Of a stretch of DNA of 64,000 nucleotides, positions 36,301 to 44,539 are shown piece by piece. Numbering within the stretch: the stretch's first letter is position 1; each line of letters starts with the position of its first letter. Under the pieces are notes generated by a model, which saw only the letters and a program-made list of their open reading frames with translations, searched no databases and was not told where the DNA came from. The translations under genes were made by a program, and so were the position numbers. The stretch covers positions 1,891 to 65,890 of the forward strand of contig JAENZL010000002.1 in NCBI GenBank assembly GCA_016841265.1, read 5' to 3'. Source of the stretch: Methanobacteriota archaeon. GTDB taxonomy: Archaea; Halobacteriota; Methanosarcinia; Methanosarcinales; Methanosarcinaceae.

Positions 36301-37770
36301 ATTTCTTCGAGAGTTTCTCCCGGCATGGTTCTTTTCCAGGGTCCCAGGGCAGGCTGCATTGCTAACCCTGTGATTCCTGTTGACCTTATTGTTTCTAAAG
36401 CTCCAAAAATTGAGGTCAAAAAGATCCCGCCAGTCATCGGGCTTCCGTTTGAAAGGGCAGTTGAGACTCTAACCGGGAAAGGTGTAAAAGTTGGGAATAT
36501 TTCTGAAATCTCTTCCCGGTTTTCTCCCGGTATGGTGCTCCACCAGGGGCCCAGAGCAGGCTGCATCGCCAACCCGATAATTCCCGTTGACCTTGTTGTT
36601 TCCAGAGAGATCATTCCTGAGGTCAAAATGGTTTCCCGTGTCCTCGATATGCCTTTTGCAGAGGCGGTTGAGACACTGAAAAAGGAAGGGATAAATGTCG
36701 GCAGGATTTCGGAAATTGCTTCCAGAGTATCTCCGGGCATAGTCCTTGTCCAGGGTCCAAGACCAGGTTGTATCGCCAACCCTATTATACCCGTTGACCT
36801 TGTTGTTTCCAAAGAGGTCGTTCCTGAGATCAAGGAGATTCCTGAGGTCAAAAAGGTCCCTCGTGTCGTCGGTATGCCTTTTGAAGAGGCGGTCGCTACT
36901 CTGGAATCCGGGGGTGTAGATGTCGGCAAGGTTTCCAGGATCTCTTCGAGAGTTTCTCCCGGTATGGTTCTTTTCCAGAGCCCTAAATCCGGCTGCATCG
37001 CCAACCCTGTGATTCCTGTTGACCTCGTTGTTTCTAAAGCTCCAAAAATTGAGGTCAAAAAGGTCCCGCAAGTCATCGGGCTTCCGTTTGAAGGGGCAGT
37101 TGAGACTCTAACCGGGAAAGGTGTAAAAGTTGGGGAAATTTCTGAAATCTCTTCCCGGGCTTCTCCCGGTATGGTGCTCCACCAGGGGCCCAGAGCAGGC
37201 TGCATCGCCAACCCGGTAATTCCGGTTGACCTTGTTGTTTCTAAAGAGATCGTTCATGAGGTCAAAATGGTTCCTCGTGTTATCGATATGTCTTTTGAAA
37301 AGGCTGTTGAAACTCTGGAACAGGAGGGCGTAAAAGTCGGGAAAATTTCTGTGATTTCCTCCAGGGAGTCTCCCGGTATGGTGCTTCATCAGAGTCCCAG
37401 GGCAGGCTGCATCGCCAACCCGGTAATTCCGGTTGACCTTGTTGTTTCCAGACAGTCTCCTGAGCCGGAACCTTCTCCGGTCCAGGAACCGGAAGTTTCA
37501 CCGGAAGTCTCCGGATCTTTGAAGGCAGAAGTCAAAGAGATTCCCTCGGTTGTCAACATGCCCCTCGATAAGGCGAAAGAGGTCCTGGAACAGGAAGGGT
37601 TAAAAGTAGGAAATATTCTGGAAACTGCTTCCCGGTTTTCTCCGGGCACGGTGCTCAGCCAGAACCCTAAAAACGGGTGTTTTGCTGGTCCGGAGCTTCC
37701 CGTTGATCTGGTGGTCTCCAAAAAGAGGTCGAGACTGACTCTTCGCAGGCTTGCCAGGTTGAGGCGCTGA
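33316..37770 (+). CDS. Coiled-coil protein with 14 PASTA repeats
   Basis: A 1484-residue protein with no signal peptide or membrane helix, so probably cytoplasmic. Order: N-terminal helix (ELKNNLENFNRIGAIDSGSY); coiled coil of about three 49-residue repeats (about 45-245); a conserved beta domain (about 250-325; YGIGNMNVSLKTNLAFEG, FQMPKADDII); a poly-Ser linker; then 14 PASTA units to the end, and a basic tail (RLARLRR). PASTA units 3-14 each keep a GC(I/F)A cysteine; units 3-7 are preceded by a PPIIQRPG linker. PASTA domains normally face outside on PknB kinases and penicillin-binding proteins; neither partner is present. The start at 33316 has AGGAGG at 7 bp and matches the paralogue's start at 39443. 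Confidence 0.88.
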   Translation: MEEIVELKNNLENFNRIGAIDSGSYAIIMNNLEGLETKLGSDEGSSTNNPESLEVLLDEKLLMEQENEALADQIEKLSRDLRRVEYELESMEKVVLEHKESSGRLLKDNLLLVKEKEALAGQVSNLSKNLAKLENELESMRKVASGHKERFEGLLAEKLLLNQEKGFLESRVSNLSKDLMRLEIEFESMEKVALGHKESSLNLLKEKLFLEQEKLFLEQENVSLIAQTAKLTKENSELRSRLLVLQRARPALTPVNLVSTFRTSLEQVDRALKETSSGTKYGIGNMNVSLKTNLAFEGEELRFQMPKADDIIPPENLSTIEFSLGVVPDKSVSSSSSSSSSSSSSAYREVPDLVGLSKKEAESIMLKAGFKPGEILEKNSSIPQDMVISQLPASGGLVEQGSAVDLIIAKFLPSKVPDLMGLELDIAKTVIELCGLKLGGVREKLSEGKPGLIFAQSLKPGSEVELNSKIILMVSVSPENGASEAVLSEGLGESPADAATKDFIETSSDVSTVTSKVSIETPVAPFPSKPVANMKPPIIQRPGYFKSSKVDAKNVPLILGLTFETASEILNEEGIKVGKISELFSPISAGTVLHQGPKAGCIANPLIPVDLVVSREKPRLKPPIIQRPGALKSQQKDVREVPPVVDLSYEKAVSALEQEGIKVGKISELVSPISPGTVLYQGPRAGCIANPLIPVDLVVSRERPKLKPPIIQRPGALKSPQKAVRKVPGVLGVSFEEAVGILNEEGIKVGKISEIFSRISAGTVLHQGPKAGCIANPLIPVDLVVSGERPKLKPPIIQRPGALNCPKTDVMKIPRVLGVSFEKAVEVLKQEGIKVGKISELFSRSTPGTVLHQGPKAGCIANSLIPVDLVVSRERPKLKPPIIQRPGFLKSCKEDSITVPPVLGLPSGEAVEVLKQEGIKVGKISELFSGITPGTVLYQGPKAGCIANSLIPVDLVVSKAVVFELKTVPRVTGLPFEEALVILEREEVNIGKVSRISSRVSPGMVLFQGPRAGCIANPVIPVDLIVSKAPKIEVKKIPPVIGLPFERAVETLTGKGVKVGNISEISSRFSPGMVLHQGPRAGCIANPIIPVDLVVSREIIPEVKMVSRVLDMPFAEAVETLKKEGINVGRISEIASRVSPGIVLVQGPRPGCIANPIIPVDLVVSKEVVPEIKEIPEVKKVPRVVGMPFEEAVATLESGGVDVGKVSRISSRVSPGMVLFQSPKSGCIANPVIPVDLVVSKAPKIEVKKVPQVIGLPFEGAVETLTGKGVKVGEISEISSRASPGMVLHQGPRAGCIANPVIPVDLVVSKEIVHEVKMVPRVIDMSFEKAVETLEQEGVKVGKISVISSRESPGMVLHQSPRAGCIANPVIPVDLVVSRQSPEPEPSPVQEPEVSPEVSGSLKAEVKEIPSVVNMPLDKAKEVLEQEGLKVGNILETASRFSPGTVLSQNPKNGCFAGPELPVDLVVSKKRSRLTLRRLARLRR
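34311..34349 (+). repeat. TTC/TCT microsatellite coding poly-Ser
   Basis: Thirteen uninterrupted TTC units encode about 13 consecutive serines between the beta domain and the first PASTA unit. The paralogue at 39443 lacks this tract. Length changes by slippage would stay in frame and only lengthen or shorten the linker. Confidence 0.9.
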
Positions 37771-38180
37771 AAAGTTCTTACTTCCGGATGACCTTTTTTC
37801 CGGATTATCCTTTTCCCGGGCTTTGTGTTTCAGGGATTTTTGCCCTGACCTGGAACCCGATCCGATCGGGTTCCTATCTTTTCTTTTTTGAGGAATTTTC
37901 CGGTTTTAATTTATTTTCCGCTCTTATATCCGCGATCTCTGTTATTTTATATTTTAAACCTTTTTCATTTTTATATTTTGATTTCTGTTATTTTATTTTT
38001 TAAATATGATTTGTTTTCATCTCTCAATTTATCATGTCTTTTTCCTTAATGTCTCCCGGATAAGTTAGGATGTGTGCAATAAAATCGTATTTAGTTGCCG
38101 GGTCACTTAATTTTCTTCTGAGTTATCTTTTCTAACTATCTTTCTCATGTATTATCTTTTTTTATTTTTATAACTCATTT
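37771..38180. other. Pyrimidine-rich intergenic region
   Basis: A 410-bp stretch rich in T. CCGGAATTATCC-like and GATCCGATCGGGTTCC segments form weak stem-loops just after the PASTA gene and could aid termination. No gene is supported. Confidence 0.4.
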
Positions 38181-38256
38181 TTTGAACAAAGTTTTTATAA
38201 GCAATAAAGTGCTACTTATTATCATCCTTTGAATTTTAATTATAAAGGGGAATAGA
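38181..38256 (+). promoter_or_regulatory. Promoter of the DUF2589-like/PASTA operon
   Basis: TTTTATAA (about 38193-38200) is a good archaeal TATA box, preceded by GAACAAAG as possible BRE; transcription would start near 38225. AAGGGG at 38245-38250 is the ribosome-binding site for ATG 38259. The whole region is duplicated at 32766-32840. Confidence 0.65.
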
Positions 38257-38258
38257 AA

Positions 38259-38873
38259 ATGGTTAGCGTTGGTCAGGAATTGCTGAATGTCCCATTTGGG
38301 GATATGATTAGAGAGATGGCTCTTGCGATTGCAGAAGGGCAGATGGCACTCGACATGAACTCCGTGCAGGTCGCACAGGCTCTGGCGGCAACCGAGCTGG
38401 ATGTCGGCAGTGTTGTGATGTATGTCGAGGAAACCGTGGATGAGGACGGGAATGTGACTGCTACGAAAGTTGTCACGAATGACAGTCCCATGTCCCTGCT
38501 GACTTACGGGCTTGAACCCCGTTTCTATGAGTTCACTGAGTCCATTATCGAAGTTAAGATGGCAATCACGATGATGAGGGAACACTCTCTCGAGCTCAAG
38601 TACGGCAGTGAATTCAAGTTCACGAACCAGTCGAAGATCAAGGGAAGCTACCAGTCCGGCGGGCTTGCAGGGCTCCTCTTCGGCAAGGCAAAGGTGAGCG
38701 CTGAAAACACGACTACGGTTGCTTACACTTCCACGTTCAATGCAAAGTACAACTCCAAGTATTCCTTCAAGGAAGAAGGCACAAGCCTGCTCAGGACAAC
38801 CCTGAAACCCGTTCCGGCACCCGACAGGGCCATACCCAAGGTGACGGTTAAAGAAAGCGGCGGATCTACCTGA
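38259..38873 (+). CDS. DUF2589-like protein (204 aa)
   Basis: No function is known. An N-terminal amphipathic helix (GQELLNVPFGDMIREMALAI) is followed by a variable segment, then LEPRFYEFTESIIEVKMAIT and alternating beta strands rich in Thr/Ser/Asn (about 105-190). This layout, with a helix, a PLL-type strand, and a soluble beta domain, resembles what I remember of DUF2589 proteins; I could not check. The IEVKMAIT strand has a counterpart in the 134-aa protein (LELKMSLT) and in both PASTA proteins (VSLKTNL, VTLKTNL), suggesting a shared fold or mutual assembly. No signal peptide. First gene of the C-B-PASTA-D run. Confidence 0.75.
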   Translation: MVSVGQELLNVPFGDMIREMALAIAEGQMALDMNSVQVAQALAATELDVGSVVMYVEETVDEDGNVTATKVVTNDSPMSLLTYGLEPRFYEFTESIIEVKMAITMMREHSLELKYGSEFKFTNQSKIKGSYQSGGLAGLLFGKAKVSAENTTTVAYTSTFNAKYNSKYSFKEEGTSLLRTTLKPVPAPDRAIPKVTVKESGGST

Positions 38874-39016
38874 TCCCTGCTGGCATGACTCTCTCAGCTC
38901 CCCCTGGCTTTTGATAGCTCTGCGGGGGATTGGGGGCATCAATGGCACGGCTGCCCATTAAGGTCTGGCTGTGCCTGCACACTTTTTTGCAATAATCGTT
39001 CTAAGGAGTTGTTAAT

Positions 39017-39421
39017 TTGGCTAAAAATGGGGAAGAGATTGAGGAAGTACTGATTACTCCTCTATCCAAGCTTCTGGGGGAAGTTGGGCGCTCCGTAGCC
39101 GAGACCCAGTGGACCCTTGACCGGAACTCCATCAGGACCCAGCTCGAAATCGAGGCTGACGAGGTAATGAAAGAGTATGATGTCCAGGCTCCCTGGTACC
39201 ATATCCCGGAAGTTGACCTTGAACTTAAGATGTCACTTACGGTGAAGCTCGAGGAAGAACGGGACTCCAAAAATGTGGTCCGGGGATATAAGCCTGTCCT
39301 GAATGCGGCGCCTCTTAATGCTTCGTATAACTCGCTGTACAGCTATAATGTGCAGGGTTCGAGCTGCATCAAGGCCAAAATAGTGTCCATCCCGGCTTCT
39401 TCAAAGGTCAGGGAGGAGTAA
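39017..39421 (+). CDS. Small beta-rich protein (134 aa), DUF2589-like
   Basis: Soluble 134-residue protein, apparently a shorter relative of the 204-aa protein upstream: ITPLSKLLGEVGRSVAETQW forms the N-terminal helix, then VDLELKMSLTVKLEEE, and NASYNSLYSYNVQGSSCIKA matches the NAKYNSKYSFKEEGTSLLRT strand pair of the neighbour. The start is TTG 39017 with AAGGAG at 8 bp. Its stop lies 21 bp before the downstream PASTA gene. A pseudogene copy precedes the other PASTA gene (32889-33293), so gene B and PASTA were duplicated as a unit. Function unknown. Confidence 0.75.
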   Translation: MAKNGEEIEEVLITPLSKLLGEVGRSVAETQWTLDRNSIRTQLEIEADEVMKEYDVQAPWYHIPEVDLELKMSLTVKLEEERDSKNVVRGYKPVLNAAPLNASYNSLYSYNVQGSSCIKAKIVSIPASSKVREE

Positions 39422-39442
39422 GGTCCTTTCAGGAGGAATGGA

Positions 39443-41191
39443 ATGGAGAATATTAAGGAGCTCAGGAACAACCTGGAAACATTCAGAAGGAAGGGGGTAA
39501 TTGACAGCAGCAGTTATGCGGTCATGTTGAATAACCTCAAAGGGCTGGAGGTAGGGCTTGAATCCGTGGAAAAGACGTCTTCGGTCTATAAGGAAAGTTC
39601 GGAAAAGTTGCTGAAGGAAAAAATTCTCCTGGTACAGGAAAAAGATGTCCTGTCAATCCAGGTGGCAAAACTTTCCAGGGAGAAATTGGAACTCGAATCA
39701 AGGCTTTCGGTGCTCCAGAAGACCCGGCCTGCCTTATCGCCGACAAACCTCGTGAGCACTTTCAAAACTTCACTTGAAGAAATGGACCGGGGGCTCAAAA
39801 AGGCACCTTCAGGGACAAAGTACAGTGTCAGCAGTATGAACGTAACCCTGAAGACCAATCTTGCCCTGGAAGGGGACGAACTGAGGTTCCAGATGCCCAA
39901 AGCCGATGACATCATCAGCCCGGAAAACCTCAGCATCATAGAGTTCTCTGTAAAGGCGCTTCCTCAAAAGCCGGACCTTGCCTCTTACGGGGAAGTCCCG
40001 GACCTTGTTGGTCTCTCAAAAGAAGCCGCCGAAGGCAAACTCCTGGAAGCAGGTTTCAAGCCAGGGGAAATCCTGGAAAAGGACAGCAGTACCCCGGAGG
40101 GCACGGTCATCGCCCAGATCCCTTCAGCCGGATCCCTGGCAGAACCCGGGGCTGCAGTGGACCTCATCATCTCCCGAATCTCTTCTCTGAAGGTCCCGAA
40201 CCTGCTAGGGCTTGAGCTTGAAAGCGCAAAGCAGGTCCTGGATAAGTTCGGGCTTAAGCTCGGCGGGGTCAGGGGGCAGCCCTCGGATACAAAACCCGGG
40301 ATCATCCTGGCCCAGAGCCTGAAACCTGGCTCGGAAGCCGAAGTGGATGCCAAAATCTTTCTGATGGTCTCGACCGAAATGAAAAAAGAGGTGTCTGAGG
40401 GCGTCCTGTCTGACAGGCTGAAGCGGCCTCAAATAACCCCTCTGAAAGTTTCTTCCGATGTCTCTGCCAAAGTTTCAACCGAAACTTCCGTTAGGGCTCC
40501 GGCCGAAACTCCATCTAAAATTTCAACGGAAACCCCTGCCAGGGTTTCCACAGAGCCTTCGGTGGTGGCTCCCGGGCCTGTGCCTGAACCCCAAGCTCCG
40601 GTTGTCGAGCAGCCTGAAGTCGAGAAACCTGAAGGTCCGGTAGCTCCGAAAACTGAGGTCAAAACAGTCCCCCGGGTTACCGGCATTCCTTTTGAAAAAG
40701 CTGCTGAGATCCTGAAAAAGGAAGGAGTAAACATTGGCAAGGTTTCGGAGATTGTTTCCAGGATTTCTCCCGGAACAGTGCTCAACCAGAGTCCCAGGGC
40801 TGGTTCTATCGCCAACCCGCGAATTCCTGTCGACCTTGTGGTTGCAAAGTCTGCACCGGTGCGTGAGCCCGAACCCAAAGCTCCGGTTGTCGAGAAGCCT
40901 GAAGTCAAGACACCTGAAGTTTCGGAACTTCCGAAAACCGAGGTTAAAAAGGTTCCCCGCGTTGTCGGCCTTCCTCTTGAAAAGGCTACTGCGACTCTGG
41001 AACGTGCGGGCATAAAAGTCGGGGAGGTTTCCGAAATATATTCTCGTTCCGCTCCCGGAACCGTACTCAACCAGAGTCCCGGAGCCGGGTCTATCGCCAA
41101 CCCGCGAATTCCTGTCGACCTCTCGGTTTCGAAAGAGAGGCCTGACCTGAATCCTCGCGTATCAAGCATAACCCGCAGGATAAGCCGCTGA
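39443..41191 (+). CDS. Coiled-coil protein with 4 PASTA repeats
   Basis: A 582-residue paralogue of the 1484-aa protein at 33316. The N-terminal helix (ELRNNLETFRRKGVIDSSSY), a single coiled-coil repeat instead of three, the same beta domain (YSVSSMNVTLKTNLALEG; FQMPKADDII), two PASTA units, a long Thr/Pro/Val-rich linker, then two more PASTA units with a Pro-rich spacer, and a basic tail (SSITRRISR). The equivalent of the cysteine in the long protein's repeats is serine here (AGSIAN). No signal peptide. AGGAGG precedes ATG 39443. It is likely to be the ancestral-length form, from which the long one expanded. Confidence 0.86.
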   Translation: MENIKELRNNLETFRRKGVIDSSSYAVMLNNLKGLEVGLESVEKTSSVYKESSEKLLKEKILLVQEKDVLSIQVAKLSREKLELESRLSVLQKTRPALSPTNLVSTFKTSLEEMDRGLKKAPSGTKYSVSSMNVTLKTNLALEGDELRFQMPKADDIISPENLSIIEFSVKALPQKPDLASYGEVPDLVGLSKEAAEGKLLEAGFKPGEILEKDSSTPEGTVIAQIPSAGSLAEPGAAVDLIISRISSLKVPNLLGLELESAKQVLDKFGLKLGGVRGQPSDTKPGIILAQSLKPGSEAEVDAKIFLMVSTEMKKEVSEGVLSDRLKRPQITPLKVSSDVSAKVSTETSVRAPAETPSKISTETPARVSTEPSVVAPGPVPEPQAPVVEQPEVEKPEGPVAPKTEVKTVPRVTGIPFEKAAEILKKEGVNIGKVSEIVSRISPGTVLNQSPRAGSIANPRIPVDLVVAKSAPVREPEPKAPVVEKPEVKTPEVSELPKTEVKKVPRVVGLPLEKATATLERAGIKVGEVSEIYSRSAPGTVLNQSPGAGSIANPRIPVDLSVSKERPDLNPRVSSITRRISR

Positions 41192-41235
41192 AAATTACTG
41201 AGTTTTAAAAAGCCCTGATCTCCAGGTTTTTGCCC

Positions 41236-41499
41236 ATGTCAGTAGAATCTCATATTATCAGAATTTCGGATAACGCCAGCCAGCCTCAGATTCAGGAAAT
41301 CCTGAAAACGGTTATCGGGGTTGGTGGGAGGATCGAAATGGTCGCCGGCAAGATCATCATTGCAAGCTTTGATAGTGCCTACGCCGGGGTAATAAAGAAA
41401 AAGAAAGGTGTGGCACTTGTAGGTGGGGTCAATTTCAGGGGCAGAAAAATCCGCAAAGTCATAAAAAGGGTTTCCAGGGAGGAACAGCCGGACTCATAA
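41236..41499 (+). CDS. Small protein, possible inhibitor-I9-like fold (87 aa)
   Basis: An 87-residue protein ending the PASTA cluster, 44 bp after the shorter PASTA gene. SHIIRISDNASQPQIQEIL, then GGRIEMVAGKIIIASFDSAY and VALVGGVNFRG give a beta-alpha-beta pattern like the ferredoxin-like fold of peptidase-inhibitor I9 propeptides; this is a weak resemblance. The C-terminus is basic. No equivalent follows the long PASTA gene. The ATG at 41236 is preferred over TTG 41230. Confidence 0.6.
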   Translation: MSVESHIIRISDNASQPQIQEILKTVIGVGGRIEMVAGKIIIASFDSAYAGVIKKKKGVALVGGVNFRGRKIRKVIKRVSREEQPDS

Positions 41500-41647
41500 G
41501 CTTTTGAGGCGGGTCCGGGTTTTTTCTTTTCTTTTGTATTTTTTTCCTGCAATATGTGGTCTTATATAATACTATGCTGCATTCTGATCGACTCATTCTG
41601 ATCAAATTACATTTGTTCCGGTCGGTTCAATGTGGTCAATTCAATGT

Positions 41648-41689
41648 GGTTTGCTTCTTTTGGTTTGCTTCTTTTGGTTTGCTTCTTTC
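41648..41689. repeat. 3 x 14-bp tandem repeat
   Basis: Three units of GGTTTGCTTCTTTT (last ending C), preceded by two copies of TTCAATGTGGT (about 41627-41650). It lies between the PASTA cluster and the ribosomal operon promoter. No function is evident; the surrounding 41500-41876 holds no gene. Confidence 0.8.
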
Positions 41690-41876
41690 GGCTGAATTAT
41701 AGTCGTTTGTGGTTGCATGTGGTTAAATTCTTGTATTCTAATTCTTCCGGTCAAGTTCGATCCGGGTCTGATGTCTCCCGTCTTTTTCATCTTTCCAACC
41801 GGGTTGAAAATTATTTTATGTTTATCACGATGGGTGCTGATTATTTTTCCTTATCTATTCGTTTTTCTGCAAAGGA

Positions 41877-41885
41877 TTTATATAC
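41877..41885 (+). promoter_or_regulatory. TATA box of the ribosomal superoperon
   Basis: TTTATATAC with an upstream AAAGG (BRE-like) is the best archaeal promoter in the window. Transcription is expected to start about 25 bp further on, near 41910, which places about 590 nt of leader before rpl3. No other convincing TATA box lies between here and 42503. Confidence 0.7.
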
Positions 41886-41928
41886 AAGATGTGATATCTT
41901 AGGGCAAAGTACATCCGACATGTGATGT

Positions 41929-42490
41929 TTCAGGCACTTAGGGTGCTTGAAATCAGTGTTTTAACTGATCAATGTGATGCTTTAACACTTACATCCCGGA
42001 TACGTCCGGGGGATACGAGTCACCTGCTGTTGATTATGGTAGGTGCTCGGCAGTGAAGATAATCCAGTGAGAAACGTCGGATCAACATGAGTGTCAAAGG
42101 GCCAATGCTTTGAAACGCCCGCTTTTGGCGCCTTAATGGCGCCCAAAATCGCACGAAAATGTTTATGTTTTCGGTGAGTCGCGTTTAGTAGAGACTGAAA
42201 TGTTTCAATTCAGGGCTCAAATCACCTGGATTTGGGTCTGTTAGGGAATTATATGCAGTTCTCCCATCAATGCTGCCTTCTGAAGTAGCTGGCAGGAGGG
42301 GAATTGGAACTATCAGATGCCTGAAGGGATAAGGTGCCAAAGGGCGTATAGCTCTGGCCTGCTCGAGGCTTTCTGGCCAGGCAGGTCTGGAAAATAATTC
42401 TCTGACAGCGTTCGGAAATAATCCGGGACTTATGATTTTGTCACTCAGGTTGTGCCGACCGGAGGGACTGGTATTTCTATTAAAACATAA
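41929..42490 (+). ncRNA. Structured leader or independent ncRNA before rpl3
   Basis: A string of hairpins with no credible open frame: TTCAGGCAC/GTGCTTGAA (41929-41951), ATCAGT/ACTGAT (41952-41969), CCCGGA-TACG-TCCGGG (41995-42010), CACCTGC/GTAGGTG (42021-42045), a long TTTTGGCGCC/GGCGCCCAAAA stem (42123-42148), CAAATC/GATTTG (about 42214-42230) and CTGCC/GGCAG with a GCCTG/CAGGC stem further on. I looked for the RNase P RNA core GAGGAAAGTC and for an SRP RNA helix 8 and found neither. It may be a long regulatory 5' UTR or a separate RNA ending at the 42123-42148 stem. Confidence 0.5.
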
Positions 42491-42502
42491 CGGAGTAGAA
42501 AT

Positions 42503-43516
42503 ATGGCAAATGTACACCGACCAAATCGAGGTTCTCTCGCATTCAGCCCACGTAAAAGGGCCAAGAGCCACATCCCAAGGTTCAGGTCATGGCCGGAAGC
42601 CGCAGGTGAACCAAGGCTGCAGGGCTTTGCCGGCTACAAGGTGGGTATGACCCACGTTATCATGGTTGATGACGTAAAGAACAGTTTGACTGAAGGCATG
42701 GAGATCTCCGTTCCGGTCACTGTTCTCGAAACTCCTGCCATCAGGGTGGCCGCCATCAGGGCTTACGGGAATGACAGCTTTGGTGAAATCGCAATTGCGG
42801 AAGCCTGGACTGCGGAACTTGACCCTGAACTTGAAAGGCGGATGCCAATGCCTGATACGGGAAACACCGATGAATCCCTTGAAAAAATCAGCAAACTGAT
42901 CGAAGAAGGCAAAGTTTCCGATCTCAGGGCCATCACCTACACTCTTCCGAAGAGCCTGACCGGTGTCCCCAAAAAGAAGCCGGACATCATGGAAACGGGA
43001 ATCACCGCAAAGGACATTCCCACCAAGTTCGAGTTCGGAAAGTCCATTCTGGGTACTCTTGTAAGCGTTACCGACGTGTTCCGGAACGGGACCATTATTG
43101 ATACGGCTGCGATTACAACCGGAAAGGGAACCCAGGGTCCTGTAAAGCGCTGGGGTATCCAGTTGCAGAAGGGTAAGCACTCCCGTCAGGGCAGTCTCCG
43201 GCAAGTCGGAACCCTCGGGCCTTTCAATCCGTCCCGCGTCTCCTGGCGTGTGCCGCAGATGGGTCAGATGGGTTACCACCAGAGGACTGAGTTCAACAAG
43301 CGCATCCTGAAGATCGGAACCGACGGCGAGGAAATTACTCCCGAAGGCGGTTTCCTTAACTACGGGCTGGTCCGCGGGGACTATGTGCTTATCAAGGGCA
43401 GCGTGCCCGGGCCTTCCAAGAGGCTGATCAGGTTAAGAGACCCGGTCAGAGCAAAGAAAACCGGCCTTGGCGAACCTCAGATCCTTCACATTAGCAGGGA
43501 GTCCAAGCAGGGGTGA
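42503..43516 (+). CDS. rpl3: 50S ribosomal protein L3
   Basis: A 337-residue L3 (uL3), an early-assembly protein near the peptidyl-transferase centre. [11 protein letters not shown]-like N-terminus, then [14 protein letters not shown] and the conserved [17 protein letters not shown] and [17 protein letters not shown] loop that approaches the active site. Length fits archaeal L3. First gene of the superoperon; GGAG lies 8 bp before ATG 42503. Six bp separate it from rpl4. Confidence 0.97.
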   Translation: MANVHRPNRGSLAFSPRKRAKSHIPRFRSWPEAAGEPRLQGFAGYKVGMTHVIMVDDVKNSLTEGMEISVPVTVLETPAIRVAAIRAYGNDSFGEIAIAEAWTAELDPELERRMPMPDTGNTDESLEKISKLIEEGKVSDLRAITYTLPKSLTGVPKKKPDIMETGITAKDIPTKFEFGKSILGTLVSVTDVFRNGTIIDTAAITTGKGTQGPVKRWGIQLQKGKHSRQGSLRQVGTLGPFNPSRVSWRVPQMGQMGYHQRTEFNKRILKIGTDGEEITPEGGFLNYGLVRGDYVLIKGSVPGPSKRLIRLRDPVRAKKTGLGEPQILHISRESKQG

Positions 43517-43522
43517 TGTAAT

Positions 43523-44284
43523 ATGGCTACAGCAAAAACCATAGATCTTTCAGGTAACGTTGTCAGGGAAGTTGAACTCCCTGCCGTGTTCGATGTGGAC
43601 TACCGTCCTGACCTGATCAAAAAGGCCGTGCTCGCAGCACAGGCAAACAGGCTTCAACCCTATGGCCCCCGTCTTTACTCAGGTATGGACACCTCTGCAA
43701 GGTCCTGGGGGTCCGGACGAGGCGTCGCGCAGATCCCGAGGCTTACCAACGGTAGCAGGGCTGCAAGAGTCCCGCAGGCAAAGGGCGGAAGAAGGGCACA
43801 TCCCCCAAAACCCGAAGCTGACAGGACAGAGAAGGTCAACACCAAGGAACGCCGCTATGCAATCCGCTCTGCAATCGCAGCAACCCAGGACCCGACCCTT
43901 GTGAGCCTGAGAGGCCACATTTACGAGGCCGAACTTCCGATCGTTGCGGACAGTGCTCTTGAAAGCCTTGAAAAGACAAAGCAGGTCATAGATTTCCTTG
44001 AAGCTGCAGGCGTCTACGGAGATGTTCTCAGGGCAAAGAACGGAAGACACATCCGGGCAGGCCGCGGGAAGCTCAGAGGCAGGAAGTACAAGCACAAGAA
44101 GAGCCTCCTGATCGTAGCAGGGGAAAATTCTCCTATCCTGAAGGCAGCAAGAAACCTCTCTGGTGTGGACGCTGTCACAGTGGATGCACTTAACGCCGAA
44201 ACACTAGCACCCGGTACGCATGCAGGCCGCCTTACGATCTGGACCGAATCCGCAATTCAAAAACTGGAGGGCGCATTCCAATGA
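43523..44284 (+). CDS. rpl4: 50S ribosomal protein L4 (L4e/L1e type)
   Basis: A 253-residue archaeal L4 (uL4), which lines the exit tunnel. Conserved tunnel loop: [13 protein letters not shown], then [16 protein letters not shown]; and [17 protein letters not shown] near residue 175. The stop overlaps the rpl23 start by four bases (ATGA), so the two are coupled. Confidence 0.97.
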   Translation: MATAKTIDLSGNVVREVELPAVFDVDYRPDLIKKAVLAAQANRLQPYGPRLYSGMDTSARSWGSGRGVAQIPRLTNGSRAARVPQAKGGRRAHPPKPEADRTEKVNTKERRYAIRSAIAATQDPTLVSLRGHIYEAELPIVADSALESLEKTKQVIDFLEAAGVYGDVLRAKNGRHIRAGRGKLRGRKYKHKKSLLIVAGENSPILKAARNLSGVDAVTVDALNAETLAPGTHAGRLTIWTESAIQKLEGAFQ

Positions 44285-44529
44285 ATTCCGTCAAATATCC
44301 TTTTGTCACAGAAAAAGCGATGATGTTGCTGGATGATAACAAGCTCCAGTTTATCGTGGACACGAGGTCAAACAAGTACCAGATCAAAGAGGAAGTTGAA
44401 AAGCTGTACGGGTTCAAAGTTAATTCCGTGCGGACCATGACCACCATGAAGGGTATGAAAAAAGCAATCCTTACCTTTGAGGGGACCGAAGCGGCCCACG
44501 AGATTGCTACCCGAATAGGACTTATTTGA
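44281..44529 (+). CDS. rpl23: 50S ribosomal protein L23
   Basis: An 82-residue L23 (uL23), a tunnel-exit protein and docking site for [22 protein letters not shown] and [17 protein letters not shown] are family signatures. Starts within the rpl4 stop (ATGA) and ends 10 bp before rpl2. Confidence 0.96.
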   Translation: MNSVKYPFVTEKAMMLLDDNKLQFIVDTRSNKYQIKEEVEKLYGFKVNSVRTMTTMKGMKKAILTFEGTEAAHEIATRIGLI

Positions 44530-44539
44530 GGTGTGATGT

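Noticed and set aside
34464-37721. Long minus-strand frames opposite the PASTA repeats
   Set aside because: They are mirror translations of the repetitive PASTA gene, showing only repeated low-complexity Thr/Gly/Ser segments.
41929-42490. RNase P RNA or SRP RNA
   Set aside because: The conserved GAGGAAAGTC-type core and the SRP helix-8 sequence were not found, so only a generic structured RNA is claimed.
42185-42571. 128-codon minus-strand frame in the rpl3 leader
   Set aside because: Overlaps the rpl3 start, has no ribosome-binding site or family, and the plus strand is better explained as structured leader.
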